The position numbers were made by a program, and so were the translations under genes. This document shows positions 45,078 through 47,567 of a DNA stretch of 47,567 nt, piece by piece (the first letter of the stretch is position 1; each line of letters starts with the position of its first letter). The notes below the pieces were generated by a model. It saw nothing but the letters and a program-made list of their open reading frames with translations. It ran no database searches and had not been told where the DNA came from. The stretch comes from Synergistaceae bacterium. GTDB taxonomy: Bacteria > Synergistota > Synergistia > Synergistales > Synergistaceae. Where the stretch lies: the NCBI GenBank assembly GCA_031273805.1, contig JAISRE010000103.1, positions 1-47,567 of the forward strand, written 5' to 3'.

Positions 45078-45704
45078 ATGGCTAAAGCACTCAATGTAAA
45101 TCCCAACAGAATGGAGCTCTCTCGCCTCAAGAAGCGCGTAGTTGTGGCAAAGCGAGGGCATAAGCTCCTGAAGGACAAGCAGGACGCGCTTATCAAGGAG
45201 TTTCTGCAGAAGGCGAGAGAGGTCAAGGCACTGCGCGAGGACGTGGAGCGCGAGCTTCTTCTCTGCTATCAGAGCTTTCAAATGGCTCGCGCGCAGACGA
45301 TCCCGGCGATGATAGAGCAGTCTCTGTTGATGGCTGGAGGGGAGACAAGCGTTCAGGTTAGTTATAAGAACGTGATGAGCGTTAATATTCCCCATTTTCA
45401 GCTGTCGGAGCAGGCTGTTCAGCTCAGCTACGGTTTGGCGTCCTCTCCTGGAAGCCTGGATGTCGCGCTTGAGCGCTTTTCAAGAATAATAAGGCGTCTG
45501 GTCGAGCTGGCGGCAGAGGAAAAAGGGCTCAAATTGATGGCCCTTGAGATCGAGCGGACCCGAAGGCGAGTCAATGCTCTGGAGCACGTGATGATCCCCA
45601 GCTTTACTGAGGCCATCAGAAGCATCTCCATGAAGCTGGAGGAGAACGAACGATCGACACTGAGCAGGCTCATGGTGGTAAAGGAGATTGTCCGTTCGCA
45701 CTAA
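45078..45704 (+). CDS. ntpD: V-type ATPase subunit D (central stalk)
   Basis: A 208-residue subunit. Long N- and C-terminal helices (about 5-75 and 130-205) form the rotating coiled coil; signature residues include NPNRMELSRLKKRVVVAKRGHKLLKDK and RRVNALEHVMIPSF. It ends the operon. There is no intrinsic terminator directly after it. Confidence 0.95.
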   Translation: MAKALNVNPNRMELSRLKKRVVVAKRGHKLLKDKQDALIKEFLQKAREVKALREDVERELLLCYQSFQMARAQTIPAMIEQSLLMAGGETSVQVSYKNVMSVNIPHFQLSEQAVQLSYGLASSPGSLDVALERFSRIIRRLVELAAEEKGLKLMALEIERTRRRVNALEHVMIPSFTEAIRSISMKLEENERSTLSRLMVVKEIVRSH

Positions 45705-45727
45705 AATTTGATGAGCGACAGTGGTTT

Positions 45728-45890
45728 CCCAAATCCGCAGGTTGGATTGTTGTAGATGCCTTCAATTGTGGCAATAGCAAGGATTGACACAAAATCAAAC
45801 TCGCACCCATTGGGTGAAGGTCTAAATCTCATGAACTCAGCAATAATCATAATCTGCAACGATTTAAATTCATCAACCTGCGGATTTGGG
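45728..45890. repeat. 163-bp segment bounded by a perfect 17-bp inverted repeat
   Basis: CCCAAATCCGCAGGTTG (45728-45744) and CAACCTGCGGATTTGGG (45874-45890) are exact inverse complements, 129 bases apart. The segment lies between the V-ATPase operon and tRNA-Arg. There is a weak minus-strand open frame but no convincing start. Confidence 0.8.
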
Positions 45891-45904
45891 GGTTTATTTT
45901 GGGC

Positions 45905-45933
45905 TTGACAGTTTTTTGGAAGGGATATAGAAT
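45905..45933 (+). promoter_or_regulatory. Promoter of tRNA-Arg
   Basis: A consensus TTGACA (45905-45910), a 17-base spacer and TAGAAT (45928-45933). The start would be near 45940, about 20 bases before the mature tRNA. Confidence 0.75.
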
Positions 45934-45960
45934 TACGTCTCGGTTGCACCAACAAGACGC

Positions 45961-46037
45961 GCGCCGGTAGCTCAACTGGATAGAGTGTCGGACTACGGAT
46001 CCGAAGGTTACGAGTTCAAATCTTGTCCGGCGCGCCA
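45961..46037 (+). tRNA. tRNA-Arg (anticodon ACG)
   Basis: The acceptor stem GCGCCGG pairs with CCGGCGC, then discriminator G and an encoded CCA (46035-46037). The anticodon loop CTACGGA sits between TCGGA and TCCGA, giving anticodon ACG. The T arm ACGAG-TTCAAAT-CTTGT is intact. The A at position 34 is expected to be converted to inosine to read CGN codons. Confidence 0.97.
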
Positions 46038-46048
46038 ATAGTTAACAA

Positions 46049-46081
46049 GGGCTCAGAGGGTTTCCTCTGGGTCCATTTTTA
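46049..46081 (+). terminator. Intrinsic terminator after tRNA-Arg
   Basis: An 11-bp stem GGGCTCAGAGG / CCTCTGGGTCC (one G-U) with loop GTTT and a following T run (ATTTTTA). Confidence 0.85.
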
Positions 46082-46082
46082 T

Positions 46083-46112
46083 TTGACTCTTGTCGCTCTG
46101 TTGCGATAACAT
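46083..46112 (+). promoter_or_regulatory. Candidate promoter upstream of fic
   Basis: TTGACT (46083-46088), an 18-base spacer and TAACAT (46107-46112), directly after the tRNA terminator. A small hairpin (46187-46204, AAGCATG...CATGCTT) lies between it and the gene. Confidence 0.4.
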
Positions 46113-46245
46113 AGTGACGTGTGATACAAGGACTATATCCTTGAGTTCATCTTCACCCTTCATCAGCGTGAACTCATAAAGCCCCAAAGCATGAAGCCAT
46201 GCTTGAAAAGATGTTCATATTAGGAAAGGATAGAATACGATAGCC

Positions 46246-46845
46246 TTGAATAATAAATTAGGGATTACTGATTCAGCGGAGCTTGCCCGAACAGAAGAGC
46301 GAATCAGCAAAAAAAGAGCTGTCGAGCTGTTTGAAAGCGGACGCCTGGACGAACTTGAAGCCGGTATGTACGCCGCGCTGGCCGAAATACACAGGACTCT
46401 TTTTGGCGAGATTTATGACTTCGCTGGAAAAATACGCGACGACAACCTCGCGAAGGGCAATTTCCGCTTTGCCTCGGCGATGTATCTGAAGACGGCTTTG
46501 GAGCACATCGACTCCATGCCGCAATCCACTTATGATGAAATTATCGAGAAGTATGTCGAGATGAACATTGCCCACCCGTTCCGAGAGGGCAATGGACGCA
46601 GTACAAGGATTTGGCTCGATCTCATCCTGAAAAAGGAACTTCGTCAGGTCGTAGATTGGAGCAAAGTCGATAAAAACGACTACATGCTTGCGATGGAGCG
46701 CAGCCCAATCAAAGATGTCGAAATCAAACACCTTTTGAAGGACGCTTTAACGAGTGAAGTCAACGACAGAGAGATCTACATGAAAGGCATTGACGCAAGT
46801 TACCATTATGAGGGCTGCCAGGTCTTTAAGGCGGAAGACCTCTAA
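46246..46845 (+). CDS. Fic AMP-transferase with C-terminal inhibitory motif
   Basis: A 199-residue Fic-domain enzyme that should transfer AMP (or another nucleotide part) from a nucleotide triphosphate to a protein target. The active-site loop [12 protein letters not shown] (110-121) has catalytic His110. Near the C-terminus SYHYEG (185-190) fits the (S/T)xxxE(G/N) autoinhibition motif with inhibitory Glu189, placing it in the class with a C-terminal inhibitory helix (as in Neisseria NmFic). The start is TTG at 46246 with AGGAAAGGA 15 bases upstream; no separate antitoxin is expected. It stands between tRNA-Arg and a type I restriction gene. Its target protein is unknown. Confidence 0.92.
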   Translation: MNNKLGITDSAELARTEERISKKRAVELFESGRLDELEAGMYAALAEIHRTLFGEIYDFAGKIRDDNLAKGNFRFASAMYLKTALEHIDSMPQSTYDEIIEKYVEMNIAHPFREGNGRSTRIWLDLILKKELRQVVDWSKVDKNDYMLAMERSPIKDVEIKHLLKDALTSEVNDREIYMKGIDASYHYEGCQVFKAEDL

Positions 46846-47061
46846 ATAGTGCCGTATAGGAGGAATCGCGGCAATCTCAGGCACTATAAAAAGCAAGGTC
46901 TATTATCATCACACATATCAAAGATAAACCTATTTCCGGTGTGCGATGACGTATAATTGAACAGGCGCGAAGGGGGATGGTCACGCCGGAGACTAATACT
47001 GAAAAAATAAGACTTTATAAAAAAATATAATTTGTGCTATCGGAACATAGGAGGTAAAGCT
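46846..47061. other. Gap between fic and hsdR
   Basis: ATAGTGCC (46846-46853) and GGCACTAT (46880-46887) can pair around a 26-base loop directly after fic; there is no T run. TATAAT boxes occur at 46952-46957 and 47026-47031, without clear -35 elements. Confidence 0.4.
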
Positions 47062-47567
47062 GTGACACCTGAACAAAAAGCACGAGTCGAAATTGACAGG
47101 AAACTAATTGCTTCAGGTTGGACGCTGCAGGATAAGAAGGAATTCAATCCTGCCGCCGCGTCGGGTGTCGCTGTGCGTGAATTTGCGACCGACACGGGAC
47201 CGGTTGACTACCTTTTGTTTGTAGACCGACGCCCCGTTGGCGTTGTGGAAGCCAAAAAAGCTGAAGAGGGACAGAATATCACAGTTCACGAGACACAATC
47301 TCAACGTTATGCCACGAGTGGTATAAAATGGGCGGTTAACGGCGTAAAAATCCGCTTTGCTTATGAATCTACGGGTGTTATTACCCGTTTTACTGATTAT
47401 GCTGACGAAAAGGCCCGCTCCCGCGAGGTGTTTTCTTTCCATCGTCCAGAAACCTTGCGTGAGTGGATTGCCGATACTTCAACCCTTCGTAATCGTATGA
47501 AGGCGGTACAAGAATTTGAGGATACGCAAAAAAAGTTCCGCGATTGCCAAATCAAGGCTATACGAGG
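47062..47567 (+). CDS. hsdR: Type I restriction enzyme R subunit, N-terminal part
   Basis: 168 codons are visible; the gene runs off the window. The nuclease core of the PD-(D/E)xK kind is clear: Asp49 in GPVDYLLFV, then Glu63-Ala-Lys65 in VVEAKKAEEG, followed by a Gln-containing helix (HETQSQRYA) typical of type I HsdR. DCQIKAI at 161-167 leads into the helicase domain. GTG at 47062 follows AGGAGG. HsdR cuts DNA after translocation in complex with HsdM and HsdS, which should lie downstream. The helicase motifs themselves are outside the window. Confidence 0.88.
   Translation, partial: MTPEQKARVEIDRKLIASGWTLQDKKEFNPAAASGVAVREFATDTGPVDYLLFVDRRPVGVVEAKKAEEGQNITVHETQSQRYATSGIKWAVNGVKIRFAYESTGVITRFTDYADEKARSREVFSFHRPETLREWIADTSTLRNRMKAVQEFEDTQKKFRDCQIKAIR

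Noticed and set aside
45701-45955. 84-residue open frame on the minus strand between ntpD and the tRNA
   Set aside because: It spans the 17-bp inverted repeat and the tRNA promoter, with no convincing start site; listed as repeat rather than gene.
45847-46038. 63-residue minus-strand frame beginning MARRTRFELVTFGSV
   Set aside because: It is antisense to tRNA-Arg; such proteins are a well-known false annotation over tRNA genes.

Overview
The window looks like a chromosomal segment of a diderm (LPS-exporting), probably anaerobic bacterium of the Synergistota type. I infer this from the mixture of LptC/LptD-like outer-membrane genes, a C-terminal autotransporter barrel, a complete V-type rather than F-type ATPase operon, and several conserved exported proteins of no recognised family. 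No 16S rRNA is present, so the phylum is an inference. Coding density is high, almost everything reads on the + strand, and many neighbours overlap by 1-20 bases.

Layout. 1-4617: the 3' part of a large autotransporter gene with a repetitive GGG-motif passenger, three proline-glutamate runs and a C-terminal beta barrel, followed by a clear terminator. 5044-8892: a MoxR ATPase, DUF58 protein and TgpA-like transglutaminase unit. 8925-14632: def, fmt, a Nudix hydrolase, a Xer recombinase, purine and pyrimidine nucleoside phosphorylases and a short sigma-like protein. 14629-18763: an orphan TupA-like binding protein, an exported coiled-coil protein, pfkA, a DUF4392 protein and a small anchored protein. 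19053-27883: rho, a LysM/M23 endopeptidase, pyrG, two unknown exported proteins, lptC and an lptD-like gene. greA lies convergent to these (27911-28408, minus). 28711-35661: an exported protein, ilvD, an AI-2E/PerM-type membrane protein, acpS, nnr, a small membrane protein, tsaE and tsaB.

35662-36920 is a non-core gap. It holds REP-like tandem repeats, a 182-bp nested palindrome, one unknown minus-strand gene and an AT-rich promoter region. 36921-45704 is a nine-gene V-ATPase operon in the order known for the Enterococcus hirae ntp operon (F-I-K-E-C-G-A-B-D). Its rotor-ring subunit keeps all residues expected of a Na+ site. A 17-bp inverted repeat, tRNA-Arg(ACG) and its terminator follow. The window then changes to accessory content: a Fic AMP-transferase with a C-terminal autoinhibitory motif, and the start of a type I restriction hsdR gene that runs off the end.

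The most notable signals are: the autotransporter repeat architecture; the palindromic element cluster at 35678-35996; a pair of paralogous unknown exported proteins (15616-16380 and 24554-25681), one of them immediately upstream of lptC; a hairpin plus U-run at the very 5' end of the predicted greA transcript; and the tRNA-bounded Fic/type I restriction segment.
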